Shown here in pieces: positions 14,521 to 26,800 of a DNA stretch of 64,000 nt. A program made the position numbers and the translations under genes. Source of the DNA: Eopsaltria australis. Its lineage: Eukaryota > Chordata > Aves > Passeriformes > Petroicidae. Each line of letters begins with the position of its first letter. The first letter of the stretch is position 1. The stretch is from positions 3,765,355 to 3,829,354 of the forward strand of contig JAVTVJ010000220.1 of assembly GCA_034509425.1 (NCBI GenBank). Reading direction: 5' to 3'. The notes beneath the pieces are model-generated. The model was not told where the DNA came from. It did not search any database and worked only from the letters and a program-made list of their open reading frames with translations.

Positions 14521-16758
14521 ATGTGTTAGGGAAACTAAAGCATGACAGTCTCTCCTAGCAGGCACTTTACTGTGAGCAAAGGACATGGCTATTTGTGAAT
14601 ATTAATTCATCTTACAGAAAATGGCTTTGGATCTCTGCTGTAAATCCACTTGGGTGTATTTCTGCCTTTCCTAATGCATTAATTCTACATTGATTAGTCG
14701 CCATAAACTGCTTCTCCACTGGTCTCAGCAGCCCAGAGTGTTCACCTCACCCAGGTGTTGCTCAGGAGGAACTTTTGCTGTCACTGAATTATCTCTTGTT
14801 AACAGCATCAACCAAGAACACATAGCAACAATCATATTTGCATGTTTCACAGCAGAAAATATGTATTTCAAACAGACTGCAGGTGTGTACCGTAACCATC
14901 AGCCCAACAGCAGCATTGCCATGTTTAAAACACTCAGGAAAAAGATCTGTGTATAAAACATGAATATTTATCTGTAGGCAGGATCCCAGAGGTGCACAAG
15001 TACCGACCCACAATGAGTGCATGCAAACACTGAAGCACTACATGAGGACATGCTCTTCCCACACCTATTTACTACTGAGCATAAACACTAAAAGAACAAA
15101 TTCTTGTCCCTCTTCAAATGAGAATCCATCTGTCCAGTCCCCCCAGAGGTTTTCCTCTTTTTCTGATATCAATGTGAACAGCAGATCAATCAGGTCTAAA
15201 GAGTCGAATTTTGCTTTCAGATTTTCACCCAGAATAATCATTGATTCACAGAGAACTGAAAGCTCCCATTTGAAGGCAGAATTTGGTCTCAGGAAATCAT
15301 CCCTTCAAAGTTTGAAAGACATGCAGTGATGTAATTGACATGATTTTCCATTTTCTCTTTTCTGAAGAAGAAGCAAAGACTTTTGCATGCTGTAGGAATG
15401 CCTGAAGAGAATAAGTTTTATAGTTTTCCAAAAAATGAGCATTTATTACCAATCAGTGTGAAACACCACTGATGGTAAATTTTAAGTATATGGCAGGAGT
15501 TTCAGCATCATGACAACATACATCATGCATTTTTACAACATGTAAGTGCTGTGATATTGCTCCCTTTCTCAATAACAATATATAAGAATATATAGTATAA
15601 ATGTACAGTATATATTAGACACAATGTAAAATAACTTAGTGAAATGTCAAAGCTTCTGCATAAAAATTCAAGTCATGCCTGAGCATACCTCTATGCTGAA
15701 TCTTATCTCATATACCTTCATTTACCTTTAGTTCCTGTTGCAAAGATAATTTTATCTCTGTATTTAATTGCTTAAAACCATCAGAATTCTTGTCTTTTTT
15801 CCTTTTATCTGCAATAGGTGAAGACTGTAGTAGCCAAATCACAGCCAGGATTTTGTGGAGGCTTTGCTGACACTGTTTATGTTCTGGGAAGCAATTCATT
15901 GTGAGCAACTTGTATAAAAGCAACTTCTTAAAAGCTCATTCCAGTTCATCATTGTCCATCAGGTTCTGTTCCAAAATCTCCCACTGCATGTAAAAGGTAA
16001 TGAAGTGGCTTTCTCAGAAATGGAGCTCATGAGCTAACATTGATATCTGGAAATTATAAATCTCACCAGTTTACTGAAATCGTATCAAGCACCATTTTGG
16101 TAATTGCTTGCAAGAAGGATCAATAAAAATCTATTTAATGGGAATATACAACTTGTCTCAGAGCAGGTAGGTGGAATTTTAGCTTTGCTCGACACTTGAC
16201 AGAGCTTTTTGCAGTGCCAGGTTTCCCTTCACACTTGCTAAATGAAATATGGTCAAGGACTTTTCTGCAGCATCTCAAGAAGATTTCTGATAATACAAGG
16301 GGAGAAGTGTTGGGATTTTTTTTTTTTAACAAAGACATTAAGAGACTCTGACTGTGGCATTACCTATCAAAGTCTACCAGAGTTCAGCATCCTTGCAATT
16401 AGGTTTCTTGGAATTATTCTGAATACAACCTCACTTTAACAATTTAAACAATTCTGCCCTGAATATAAACAAAAACATACTTGAAATACTTGTCAATGAC
16501 TACGTTTTCTAATGAACAATGAATTAAAGCTGCAAAAGAGTTTGAAACATGATGTTAAAAGAAAAAATAAAGGACGACAGGGTGATTTTCTGTAATTCCT
16601 TTTAAGAAACAAATTTCCACCCCCCACCCCCCACATTCCCAGCCAGTGTAAGTCGACAGAATTACACTGTCTTAGATCAGCTTAAGTTCTGACCTATATA
16701 CTCCAGTGGAGTTAATCCTAATTTCCACCACTGAAAGTGGGATCAAATTCACTTTGTC

Positions 16759-16764
16759 TTTAAT
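16759..16764 (-). terminator. Possible FOXL3 polyadenylation signal
   Basis: ATTAAA on the minus strand lies about 330 bases past the FOXL3 stop codon. It is the nearest common variant signal I can see downstream. No transcript evidence is available, so a more distal signal (for example the ATTAAA at about 16134) is equally possible. Confidence 0.3.
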
Positions 16765-17095
16765 AAAGCAGTGGATGACAAGCAAGTCTCTTCTCTGTTG
16801 GATTCTGCTTGAGAAAGGAAATTCTTTGTGGTGCTAAATGAAGTCCAAGGCAGTTTAGAAAATAAAGCTAGAATTTCATAAATTTCAGTGTGGTGAAAAC
16901 CGATATTGGTAACTGTTATTTATGCTTTAATCTTAGCAAAGTTCTTTGGGCACAGACAGAGCAGCAGCTGGTGAGTCTGTAACCCTTTCAGAGCAGTGCT
17001 TGGGAGGAAAACGAGGAGGCAGGCGGCTGATTTTCAGTGACATGAGGCTGCTGAACACACCGTGACTCAGACTTTGCTACCACCAATAAATTACA

Positions 17096-17578
17096 TCACA
17101 TTGTCCAGAACTGGAGATTGATATGCGGGGCCTCCAGTAGGTGATATTTATTTTCTTGCATGTTATATTGAGATCTCAGGACAGGCAAAGGGTCTGGGGC
17201 TGAAAGGATGTAGTCGATGCTAAATTTGATTTCAGAATCCGATTTTGCTAAGGAGGAATTGCTGAGGCTCTGCCTGCTGGTCATGCTGCTTGGAGCAAAC
17301 CCACAAGGCTCCAGAAGTTTTGGGCCAGGTTCAATTCTTTCATGTTTACTTTCAGAAGAGGAAATGTTGTTCAAAGCAGAATCCATAGAAGAGATACTGG
17401 GGGACGAAGGACTTTTCACTCTGCTTGGTCTCTGCTCCTTGTGTTCCCTTTTCACGTTCCTCCTCCTCCGTCTCCTCCTGTAATTCCCATTTTCAAAGAG
17501 ATCCAGCATGGATTCGCATCCTGTTGCAAAGCTCCAATAGTTTCCTTTCCCCTTCTCATTCCCTTCTGTTCTGGGAAC
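17096..17578 (-). CDS. FOXL3: FOXL3 coding exon 3 (forkhead wings and C-terminus)
   Basis: It opens with [17 protein letters not shown], the wing-1 strand region of the forkhead fold, then [10 protein letters not shown] and the arginine run. The remaining ~120 residues are serine-rich and low in recognisable domains, ending in a TAA/TGA-type stop after FWTM. The acceptor is AATACAG|GTTCCC. Confidence 0.94.
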   Translation of the reverse strand, partial: VPRTEGNEKGKGNYWSFATGCESMLDLFENGNYRRRRRRRNVKREHKEQRPSRVKSPSSPSISSMDSALNNISSSESKHERIEPGPKLLEPCGFAPSSMTSRQSLSNSSLAKSDSEIKFSIDYILSAPDPLPVLRSQYNMQENKYHLLEAPHINLQFWTM

Positions 17579-18946
17579 CTGTATTTATTTAAAGGCAGTT
17601 CAGTATTTGTATGTGTTACAGATGCTGCTGTTCAGCATCTGCATTCATTTACATTCAGGAATGGTGTAAACACATATGACAAGACTTTTAAGCTTATTCT
17701 CTGTCATTATATGAGTAAGATGCAATCCTCTTCAATTTGTTACCTATTAGCACACATCAGACAAGGATATATTCCTTATCTCTGTAATTGACAACTCAGA
17801 GAGATTTTAAGTGCTTTGCAGCTCAGCTGTTTGTTTCCCTTCTTTCCTAGTGATGAGATTATCGCTGCCTGTATTTTTTTATCCATGCACAGTGTGTGTG
17901 TAAATACACAGTAACTGATCTTACCTTGACAAAACAACTGTTAAGCGATAAGTTATGTCGAATGGAGTTCTGCCAGGCTCTTTGATTTGATCTGTAGTAA
18001 GGAAATTTCTTCATTATAAAGTCATAAATGCCAGAGAGGGTGACTTTATTTGAAGGGCTTTGCTGGATGGCCATTGCAATTAAGGCAATGTAGCTGGAAA
18101 AAGGAAAACTTGCTGTTACACCATCGCCCTACTCACAGACTCAGCTTTTAGGACCACATGGGTACATGTGTGCCTGTATCCTGCTTCCAAAATCCCCTGG
18201 TGGATCTGCACCCTGACTCGAGGTGTCCCAGGGAGAAGTCCTGAGTGTGGTCACTGCCTGCCCTCCACGAGCCCCAGGTGACACAGAGGGGTCACTGCCA
18301 GGCATGGAGTCCCCAGAGCTGCCTGCCCTGGCACTCAGTGCAGAGACAGGAGGGTTGCAGAAGGATCACACACCTCTCCAACTCTGCCTGAAAAGTTTCC
18401 CTGAGCAGGAAGGCTGCAGTGAGACAGACCAGGCTCAGAGTCACTGTCACTGGAGACTAACCCTGCTCATGGAAAGGATCTTGGATGTCCCTGTGAACAT
18501 CTACACCATGCCTCTTCGCACCACACTGGGAATTTCTGCATCCAGTTCACCCTTTGGCACACTGAAACATTTAATTCCCTTCTCCCAGGGGTCCTGGAGG
18601 TTGGAGACTGTCTGAGATCTGGAGGCTTAAGGGCAGAGCTGTGACCCCTCATGGGAGGAAACAAATCATGAACACTTTACACACAGAATGGGGGGAAATC
18701 TGCCCACTGCAGTGCCTGCACAAGGGCCAGACCCATTGCACACCCCTGGCCCCCCACTTCCCTGAGAGCTGTGATCCCACCAGCCCAGAGCTCAGAAACC
18801 TCACCAGAGACAGGGGGACTTGGAAAAACTTCATCTTACCTGTACGCTGGTCTGGTGAATTTTTTCTCTTCGTCAGAACTACAGGTAGGATAATCATCCC
18901 CATCATAATTGAAGCAGTTATAGGGGTACTGCGTGTTGTCAAACAT
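17096..18946 (-). CDS. FOXL3: FOXL3 forkhead transcription factor, complete three-exon gene
   Basis: The gene encodes a nuclear DNA-binding transcription factor of the FOXL2/FOXL3 group. Three coding exons, 18946-18840, 18093-17925 and 17578-17096, join in frame (107 + 169 + 483 bp) to give 252 residues plus a stop. All four splice ends are canonical GT/AG. The start is the only ATG giving the family N-terminus [17 protein letters not shown]. The forkhead domain spans about residues 33-128, with recognition helix [16 protein letters not shown] near residues 72-87 and a wing-2 basic run of seven arginines (126-132). The C-terminal half is serine-rich and ends QFWTM. In medaka, foxl3 acts inside germ cells to suppress sperm fate in females; a similar role in birds is inference. 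No break or missing key residue is seen. FOXL2 itself is excluded by the different N-terminus, the introns inside the coding region and the FAM20C neighbour. Confidence 0.95.
17925..18093 (-). CDS. FOXL3: FOXL3 coding exon 2 (forkhead core)
   Basis: It encodes residues 36/37-92: forkhead helices 1 to 3, from [10 protein letters not shown] through [14 protein letters not shown] to the recognition helix and SCFVK. The acceptor is a strong pyrimidine tract ending TTCCAG and the donor is AAG|GTAAGA. Intron 2 is 346 bp. A phase-0 junction right after VK splits the domain before its wings. Confidence 0.95.
18840..18946 (-). CDS. FOXL3: FOXL3 coding exon 1
   Basis: It encodes residues 1-35 and two bases of codon 36. 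The acidic and tyrosine-rich N-terminus runs into the first forkhead residues (TRPAY). The donor reads AG|GTAAGA. A purine at -3 is lacking in the start context (GACGATGT), so initiation context is only moderate. Intron 1 is 746 bp. Confidence 0.93.
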
Positions 18947-19009
18947 CGTCCTGCTCCTTGCTCAGCTCCTGTGGAGTGAGAGAGATGGAGTGATGTTTCT
19001 CAGAGCTTG

Positions 19010-19110
19010 GACTCCCTCCTCCCTTCTTCCCTCCCCTCTGTCTGTCTCATTCCCTCTCTCCCCCCTCCTCACACTCCCTCTCCTCCGTGCACACACACTC
19101 TCCGTGATGG
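19010..19110. repeat. CT-rich low-complexity tract
   Basis: About 100 bp of pyrimidine-rich sequence (CTCCCTCC, CTCTCTCCCCCCTCC, CACACTCTCC). It is GA-rich in the FOXL3 transcript direction and lies in the presumed 5' UTR or promoter. Confidence 0.7.
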
Positions 19111-19179
19111 GCTGGGGATTGTTTTTGCAATTCTCGCGTCCCAGACAGCCCGTCTGTTCGGATATTATTTTTTTGGGGG

Positions 19180-19370
19180 GGTTGTTATTGCTGTCCCTGC
19201 TGTTGCCCCCAGCGGGGTGGCACGGGCAGGCTGCAGGGGCTGCAGGGGCTGCGGGTCGGGGCTGACCCTCTGAAGCGGGGATGCGGTGCCGGTAGCCGCG
19301 CTCGCCTCGCTGGGTGGTCCCGGCTGGAGCGGGACCAGCGCTCCCCCCGCAGCATCCACAACGTGACAAA
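19180..19370 (-). promoter_or_regulatory. CpG-rich promoter region of FOXL3
   Basis: About 230-420 bp upstream of the FOXL3 start codon the sequence becomes GC-rich, with many CpG dinucleotides in roughly 190 bp (densest around 19250-19340). The surroundings are AT-rich. CT-rich low-complexity sequence at 19010-19110 lies between it and the ATG and would be 5' UTR or core promoter. I see no clear TATA box at a suitable distance, so the exact transcription start is unknown. Confidence 0.5.
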
Positions 19371-19560
19371 GGCAAACAGCGTGGTGTTAATAAATCATGC
19401 TTCAAGGTCTCCACTTGGAAATTAAACTTTGAGAAAGGAGAGCAGCTCCCCACAGCCCCCGAGTGCTCCCCCTCCGTGTTTCTCTCTCTCTCTCCCCAGC
19501 GGAGCAGGGTGGCTTTCTTATTTATTTATTTTTAGAAAACCGACGTACAATAAACAGACG

Positions 19561-22139
19561 TTCCAGGAGGTAACGCACGCTCGTCCTGATCTGCAATCTA
19601 TAATACAGTATAATAGACATAAATTATATTTCCATGACTAAAGGAAAATCTGTATGTTCAAAGAAAGTAGAACAGAGGGATATGAGGGACTACTGTCAAG
19701 CAGGAAAGTAAAAGGAAAATAGCTGTAGGCAGGAGAGCTGCCTGTGTGGGCTTTGATCTGAAGGATGAATTAGACTAATAGCCCTGTGTGTTGGCATCCA
19801 ATACTGTAACAATTTAATAGTTTTTCAATGCTTTGGAGTGTTTTCCAACAAGTGATGTAAACCAAAGGCATCACGCACCATTTCAGGGGGGACTTAAAAG
19901 GTGTGTGCCACACGATAATTAAATTATTTGAAGACAGCTCTGTCCCAGGAAATAGCCCCAGGAGGAAATGGGTTTTGGAAAAGAGAAAGCAAATTGGTGT
20001 GCAGAGAGTTTCACTGGATGGAAATATAAAAGCAGAACCACAAGCAATGCAACTTTTGTTTTCTGTAGCATCTTTCATACAAAGTATGTCCCCAAACCCT
20101 TTTTGGAGTTAAAGGATATAATTAGGGGAAATTCATCTGAGTGATAAAGAGACCTTTAAAATGATGCTTTAGTGGCTCCTAGAGTTCTGACAAAGATGGA
20201 CATAAGCAGGCTTTTCCTGTGGAATATAACAAGACATTACAGCAGGGCATAGTGGGAATTACATGGCAAGAGAAAAAAACATACAGATGAGGTGTTTTAT
20301 TGGGAATATGAAACCAGACTAGATAACCAAAATAAAAATTATCTCCACTCTAAAATACATCAATAGGCATATGCATGAGGCATCCACTGCAGAGGAGGTG
20401 TTAATTCAAAGGGTCAGCTACTGCTGCCTAAGGCATTAGCAGGGCGTTAATATTGAGTAAGATAGAGCAGATTCAGTGGAGGAAAATGAAATATATAATG
20501 CCTGATCTTCATTCATACTCTGTCCAGCTGGAGTAGAACATTTAAAATAAAGAAGAAGCTGTGCCACAGATTTGGGAAGATTCTCCCTCACTAAAACCCA
20601 TGATTCTTGAGACACAAGTAGATGTCCACTTCGATTTTTAGCAGTGGTTCTTCTCTTTGGAGGTGTTTTAGGTGTTTTACCCCGCTGAAATTCCAGTAAC
20701 TCAGACTAAAGACTCAAAAAATTTTGCTTCTGATTTATAACAATTTCAAAAAGCAGAACTGGGTTGGTTGACTGATTTTTACCCAATCTGTAAGTACCCT
20801 TTTTCCAATTCCTCCTATTCTATTTAGGAAAACTGGCTTGCTAAGAAAGTCAACAACATGCTTTGACCAAATCCTCACATATTTACTGACAGTATTTAAT
20901 AAGGGAAGTTTTCTGCAATGGGAACTAAAACAAATGACTGTAGTGTCATGTATGTAGTAATGTTTATTATCTCTATTCCTGTATTTTCTTGCAGGGGTGA
21001 GTGTAACCCACTTGTCCATCTCCAGCACTTCTGCAATGTGCATTGCAGCTCATGGCCATTGTATTCCTCACCCATTCCAGTGGGAAATACACTTGGATTA
21101 AATGTCCATCTCAACAGTTGGTTTGTGAGGCTAAATTGAGCAAAAGGAGTCAGATCATGGGTTGGTGTCCTCAGGCAGCACCCCAGGAGTGAGTGGGACT
21201 GTGGGTGGGTGGAGCAGGGGCAGCTTGGCAGGACACAGGAAACTCCTGCCACTGCCATTTGTGCCACACATCATCTGGGGATTGACATTATCCCTTCCTG
21301 AGAGCTGCAGGATTTGGTTTCTGGCTCTGTAAATATCACTGCATTCACCTGCTGCAAATTCATACAGACCCTGAGAAGAACACAAACCATTTCTGAGTCC
21401 TACAAGATCAGAAACAAATTATATACGACCTCTCATTAACTTGCTCCTGAAACCCATATATGCAAAACCGGCAGAACATTTCTCAAGGTAATTTTCAAAG
21501 CCTGAATGCTGATATTTTATCCCCAAGTGAATGTTTATGGTCCAATTATGATCCTTGAAAACAATATTCATAAAGAAATGTTAACATGCTCTTGTATGTA
21601 CCATGGTGGAGCGAGCAGGTGCCATGCTCATGGTGGCAGAACATGTTGTACAATAGTTTTTTGCCAGCATCTGTGCAGCCATTACAGTTTAACTAGAGCA
21701 ACTATAACTCACCCCTGTCATTATCATAAAAGCATAATTTTGCCAGGCTAGTGTTTTCTTATGTTGTATATTTTCGGAAGCACAAAGTTGTAAACCATTT
21801 GATTTGAGATAGTAAATAGGCAGTTAAAATGCCGTGAGAGATTTGACTAATTTTTTAAACATTGATATTAAAAAGTTATTTGCAATTTTTGTAATTATGA
21901 CAGAGATTATGAAAGTTGTACATGAAATTCAGACGAGTCATAAATCCAAACAGGGCTGAATTACTGCTCATTATGGGATAATAGAATAACAGGGAGCACC
22001 TCAGTGTTTAGGACTGAATGCTGGCATTCCAGTCTTCTTAGTGGTGTATACTGGTGTCTCCCAGCAGCACAACTTCTCCTGCTGTCTCTCAGACTTGGTT
22101 GCAGTTTAGGACTTTATTCCAAACCTTTTATATTTGTCA
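19561..22139. other. Intergenic DNA upstream of FOXL3
   Basis: No gene is seen. The sequence is unique and AT-rich. The last part (about 21480-21990) has the texture of a conserved non-coding element and is listed separately. Confidence 0.6.
21480..21990. promoter_or_regulatory. Candidate conserved non-coding element upstream of FOXL3
   Basis: About 500 bp of unique AT-rich DNA about 2.5-3 kb upstream of FOXL3. It contains clustered words such as CCATTACAG, GTTTAACTAG, TTGTAATTATGACAG, TGCTCATTATG and TAAAACATT-like FOX/homeobox sites. CpGs are kept (TTTTCGGAAG, GCCGTGAGAG, CAGACGAGTC). It sits immediately before a CR1 insertion. The call rests on texture and position only. Confidence 0.25.
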
Positions 22140-22390
22140 TATAATCATAGAATTATTTGGAATGGAGGGGACATTTTGAGATCATCCAGTTCCACTCCCC
22201 TGCCACGGGCAGGGACACCTTCCACTATCCCAGGTTGCTCCAAGCCCCATCCAACCTGGCCTTGGACATTTCCAGGGATGGGGCAGTCACAGCTTCTCTG
22301 GGCAACCTGTGCCAGGGCCTCACCACCCTCACAGGGAAGAATTCCTTTCTTACATTCAACCTACATCTACTCTCTTTCAGTTTAAATCAG
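22140..22390 (-). repeat. CR1 LINE 3'-end fragment
   Basis: Read on the plus strand it starts with ATCATAGAATTATTTGGAAT. It continues through the avian CR1 blocks for 'CCTGCCACGGGCAGGGACAC', 'AGGTTGCTCCAAGCCCCATC' and 'CTTCTCTGGGCAACCTGTGC', and ends near CTCTTTCAGTTTAAA. Because the tail words lie on the left, the element is on the minus strand. It is fairly well preserved, so a younger subfamily. Confidence 0.95.
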
Positions 22391-23647
22391 TGGAAACCTG
22401 TGGTGTCCTTCAGCAGGGTTTGAATCCCTCAAGAGCAACCTACACCAGCAGCAAACTGCTTTCTTTCTAGCACTTTTTGGTACAAGATCTGTAGCTCTGG
22501 CAAAGAAGAGAAAGGGGAAATGCAGGTTCTTATGCACTTTTCCTCCTAGTTTTTTTGATAAGGGACAAGGAGAAGGAGACTTCCCCAAACTTGGATGGGT
22601 ATTTCGCTCTCCCTGTGAGAGATCTCATGGCATTCAACTTGGTGACCCTTATTCCTAGGAAAGGGATGAGGCTTGCCACACTGTCCACCTGAATTTCACC
22701 CTAAATTTCTCTCTGCTTCACCCACATCCAGCAGCCCAACTGCTTTGCCTTCTGCATCTCTTTTGTGTTCACATGTAGAACTTCATGGAAATAAAATTTG
22801 CACCACAATTTGTGGTTTTCTGCTGGAGTTCAGTGAGAATTGTTTATATTTCCTAGCTAGGGGGTTATTTGGAGAAGCATTCCTCATCTGCATGCCTTCC
22901 AGCTGCAGCAGTGTAAAACTCATGCATAAAACACAGCACGGGTTTCTACCAAAACAGGAACGTGGATAAGAAACCTTCAATGACAATTAATCACATCAGA
23001 GATGGTAAAGAAATGAGCAACTACAGATACTCAAACATATCATCCCTGCCCTAGCTGGATAAGGACATTCACGAGGCAAATGTGAAAATCCAGTTCTGGA
23101 AATTCTCAGTTGTGTTTTGGCAGTGAAAAATAGGAAAAGGAGGATTTCCAGGGTGAAAAGCCAGTTCTCCTACCTACTCTTGTGTTGTGACTCATTTGCT
23201 CTCATGAATTCCTGGCTTCAGAGACAGTGGAGGGAGAATGTGGACAAGTCTCTAACTTTTAGACACTTGGTAAGTGGAACACTAAAATTTTTTAACACAT
23301 TTTCTACTTAAACCCAAATGTAATGGAAAGATATTTTAAAAGCTTTATAAATAATTGAAAAATAAAAAAATAGTCACTTTTGGGTGGATTCCCGTAAAAT
23401 AACAATTAACATTTTATATTCTGTCCTTGGTTTTCCCAGCACCTTTCTGCTGGAGGGATGTTGGTTGTTAAAAGGACACATCCCCATTTCTCTCTTTGAT
23501 GTGGATACATGATGCAGAGGTTCAGAGTTTGCCTGCTTGTGATTTGGTATTCTTCATCTTCTTAGCAGCACAAAATTAAATCCTTCTCTCTGAGTTTGCA
23601 GAGAGAAACACAGGAGGGATGTGCAAGCTTGCACCAGAGACCTGCCA

Positions 23648-23860
23648 TGGAACCACAGAATGGTTTGGGTTGGAAAGTTCATCTCATTCCAACCCTCTGC
23701 CATGGGCAGAGACATCTTTCACTGTCCCAGGTTGCTCCAAGCCCTGTCCAACCTGGCCTTGAACACTTCAGGGATGAGGCAGCCACAGCTTCTCTGGGCA
23801 CCCTGTGCCAGGGCCTCCCCACCCTCACAGCCAAGAATTTCTTCTTAATAAGTAGCCTGT
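23648..23860 (-). repeat. CR1 LINE 3'-end fragment
   Basis: The same avian CR1 region as at 22.1 kb, read in reverse. It begins ACCACAGAATGGTTTGGGTT and contains CCATGGGCAGAGACATC, AGGTTGCTCCAAGCCC and CTTCTCTGGGCACCCTGTGC. It ends near AAGAATTTCTTCTTAAT. It is moderately diverged. Confidence 0.95.
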
Positions 23861-26800
23861 CCTTTCTGTTAGTGGAATTTTTCCTGCCTCAGCTCTGAAA
23901 GCCTTCGAAACCCTGATCCATGAGGCTTTTGGAGCCAAGAAGGAAGAGCTGGAGGGTTTGAAATGAGGGTGAGTTGAGAGGGGATGCCCATTCTTTGCCA
24001 CAGAAAGCATCCCTTGGGCTGGCACAACAATCAGTGTGCACTTGTTTACCAGAAATGGACACAACCCTGGCACAGCTGCCTCACCTCGTCCTGCTTTGGT
24101 CATTTCTCATTCCAGCTGTCCAGAATCATTTGGCCATAGGCCTCCCTTCATACATTGTTTGGATTCTGCACCAGACACAGCTAATAACTCGGGCCAGGAA
24201 ACTTGTTCCAGATGTTAATTAACTCCCTCTGCATTAACTGGAATCACACAATTAAGGCCTGATTATTTATAAAACCATTTTGTCAAGAGAATTAGGAGAA
24301 TTAGAAACATCCTGGCTCACACTTCCACACAAATGTCCATGTGCTGTTAAATTGTGGAAACTGGCACGAGCTGTCCCACACATTTAATTTCAGCCATCAC
24401 AATTATTGCAGAGGAGAAAGGGCAAGAGTCAGCCAGGCATGGATGAGCAGCACTGGAGCAAAGGAGCAGATTCCCAGCTGAGCAAAGGTCTACTGGTGTG
24501 GCACCAGCATCCCTCAGAGATCCCTGTCAGCAATCCCACAGGCAGAATGTCTCTCCTAGGGCCATCCAGCTCAATGATGAGCAGCCTCATGCTGCCCAGA
24601 CACAGATTGCAATATTTAGGCAGCTACTCAGGGGCTGGAGGGTCAGACCTGTGTTTGTGGTGCTTTGTCAGCTCCCTACCACACATTCATTGGTTTAAGG
24701 GATTTTTCTGGGGGTCACACAAGCAATTGACAGGTCCAGAACACAGCAAAGTTGAACTAAGTCAGACCTGTCCTTCCCTTCTGCCTTGCACACATTTCAG
24801 AGAATCCAAATCTTATCTGATTTGGACAAAATGGACAAATACAAGGCAAAACCTGCAAGGAGCAGAAGCTTAGCCCAAGCTGGCTGGACACACATGGTCC
24901 TGCAAGGGTAAGTGCCCCACAGTGATGCAGTCTAACAGCTTCTGGGTGGATGGGGAGGAGGCTCTGAGCAGCTGGAGCAGAGGCTCAGCAGTGTCAGTGT
25001 CCCCAGCCACCAGAGATGGTCCCTGGGAACAGCTGTGACCCTGCAGGGGCTGTTTCCATCAAGGCTGAGTGGTCAGTTCGAGTCAAGGATCCCCTGAAGG
25101 ATCCCTTGGTCCAGCCCGGAAGGTTCAGGGGTCAGTGCTGGCCCAGGAGCCCTGAGTGCAGCAGGGCAGGTGAGCAGGGGCTGGTAACTCCTGCCTCTTT
25201 CTGTACCCTGCTGCCACCTTCACTGCTACAAACCCTGCACCTCAGGGAACAGGAGGCATAGGGAGAGGCAGCACTCTTATGTTTTGCTGATTTTATTTTC
25301 GTTTGAAAGTAGTAACTCATTCCAGTTCACTTACTCATAGCCCTCTCCCACGCAGTTTTCTGGGAGCTGCATGAACAATCCCAAAACAATGCAGATCAAA
25401 CTGGCAGGGCAAAAACAACCGGGAATTGGCCCCTAAGCAAGTGCTGTTATTTCTTTAGAGGAGGGGGATGGCAGGCAGGAATACCTCCTTTCTTCAGAAC
25501 TGAGCTGCAGGATTACCTCTCCCCAGGTTCTCAAGCACTGGTTTCTCTTCAGGAATAATCCCATCAAATGTCTCAATAAGGGGCAACCTGAGGCTGCACA
25601 AACCTCCTAGGACAGTCCAGTTTTCCACAATACCCATCTTTATAACAGGATCACACTTTGTAATCTGATTCCTAAGTCTTAATTACCAAGTGATAATAAT
25701 ATTTCACCATTACCAAAATGATTTCTTTCCTTTTCTTGCATAACCCACCTCCTCCCCACTCATAATTCTGATTTGATGTATTTCTCCCTGTAAGTAAATT
25801 TAATTATCAAGGGTTTTCTTCATTCTGCAAAACAAATAGTTCATGTTTTGATAATACCAGTTAAACTATTCAACTTCCTTCCAGGATAAACACTTGGTGG
25901 TTAATGTGTCAGGGACATGTGATTACATTTTCCTCAATGCCAGACATGAGCTGCCTTCTCTTCCTCTGAATTAGAATTATCATTCACATTTCTTCATTTA
26001 TCATCCTTCAAGTATTTGGCTTTCCATCACATGAAAGCCACTGGCAGCAGAGAACCAGAGCTAACATTGCATTCTGAGGTTACTGCTTATAGCTCCTTAA
26101 AGAGGTGTAAACTCCCTCCTTGCTTTTTCCATCCTTTTCATCTTAGGAGAGGCTTTCTGATGCTCACAGCAGAGTCTGAAGAGAAATAAGCTTTGATTTC
26201 TGCCACCTCAAGTACATCCTCACCATCAGTAGTTTCAAGTAAAAATATTTGGAGTGTAATGCCAGTCCTCAGTGCTGCTGTCTTTAGCAAGGTTTGGAGC
26301 TTTGCTGTGTGCCTGTTTGTGAAGTCATGGTTTGTGTTTGAGCTGGTTAAGTGTAATAAAAAGGCTCTCCATAAAACTATAAACCAGCTTTGTTTCTGCT
26401 TCTTCTCATTAAGTTTTGACCTCAGATTATTTTTCTTCATCAGCTTTTCAGTTTGAAACATCTCTGGGATTTAAAAGTGGCTGAAGCCAACTTGTAGTGC
26501 TAAAAGTTTCTCATTTTCAGTGTCTTTTAGGCAGCTGAATTTAATGAAATGGGACCTTCAAGAATCCAAGTGTTTTAATGGAAGCTCAGCTCCTTCCCAT
26601 TAATCTGGTGTATGGTGCTTTTAGGAATATATAGGTAAGTTCTCAGTAAACCACATGTCTTGATTAAGAGTAGATTTTGTTATTTGAGAGTCAAAACCTG
26701 TATATTTTCTGACTAACCTGTTTCTGCAGCAGCTCCTTTGGCTGTATGCAGGTGAAGGAGTGGTTATTCACAAGCACATCTCCCTGTTAATGAGTATTTG

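Larger units (their letters stand above)
4070..16758. other. Intergenic DNA downstream of FOXL3
   Basis: There is no convincing exon in this 12.7 kb. It lies 3' of FOXL3. It holds a 19-base poly-A tract and several long AT-rich stretches that look slowly evolving (about 6180-6400 and 14090-14520, listed separately). The 9000-9700 and 12500-13900 parts are more GC-rich but show no conserved reading frame. Confidence 0.6.

Noticed and set aside
17342..17791. 149-codon plus-strand frame
   Set aside because: It is the antisense shadow of FOXL3 exon 3 and intron 2.
24406..24873. 155-codon open frame on the plus strand
   Set aside because: No domain, no family resemblance, no exon context; a chance frame in GC-richer intergenic DNA.
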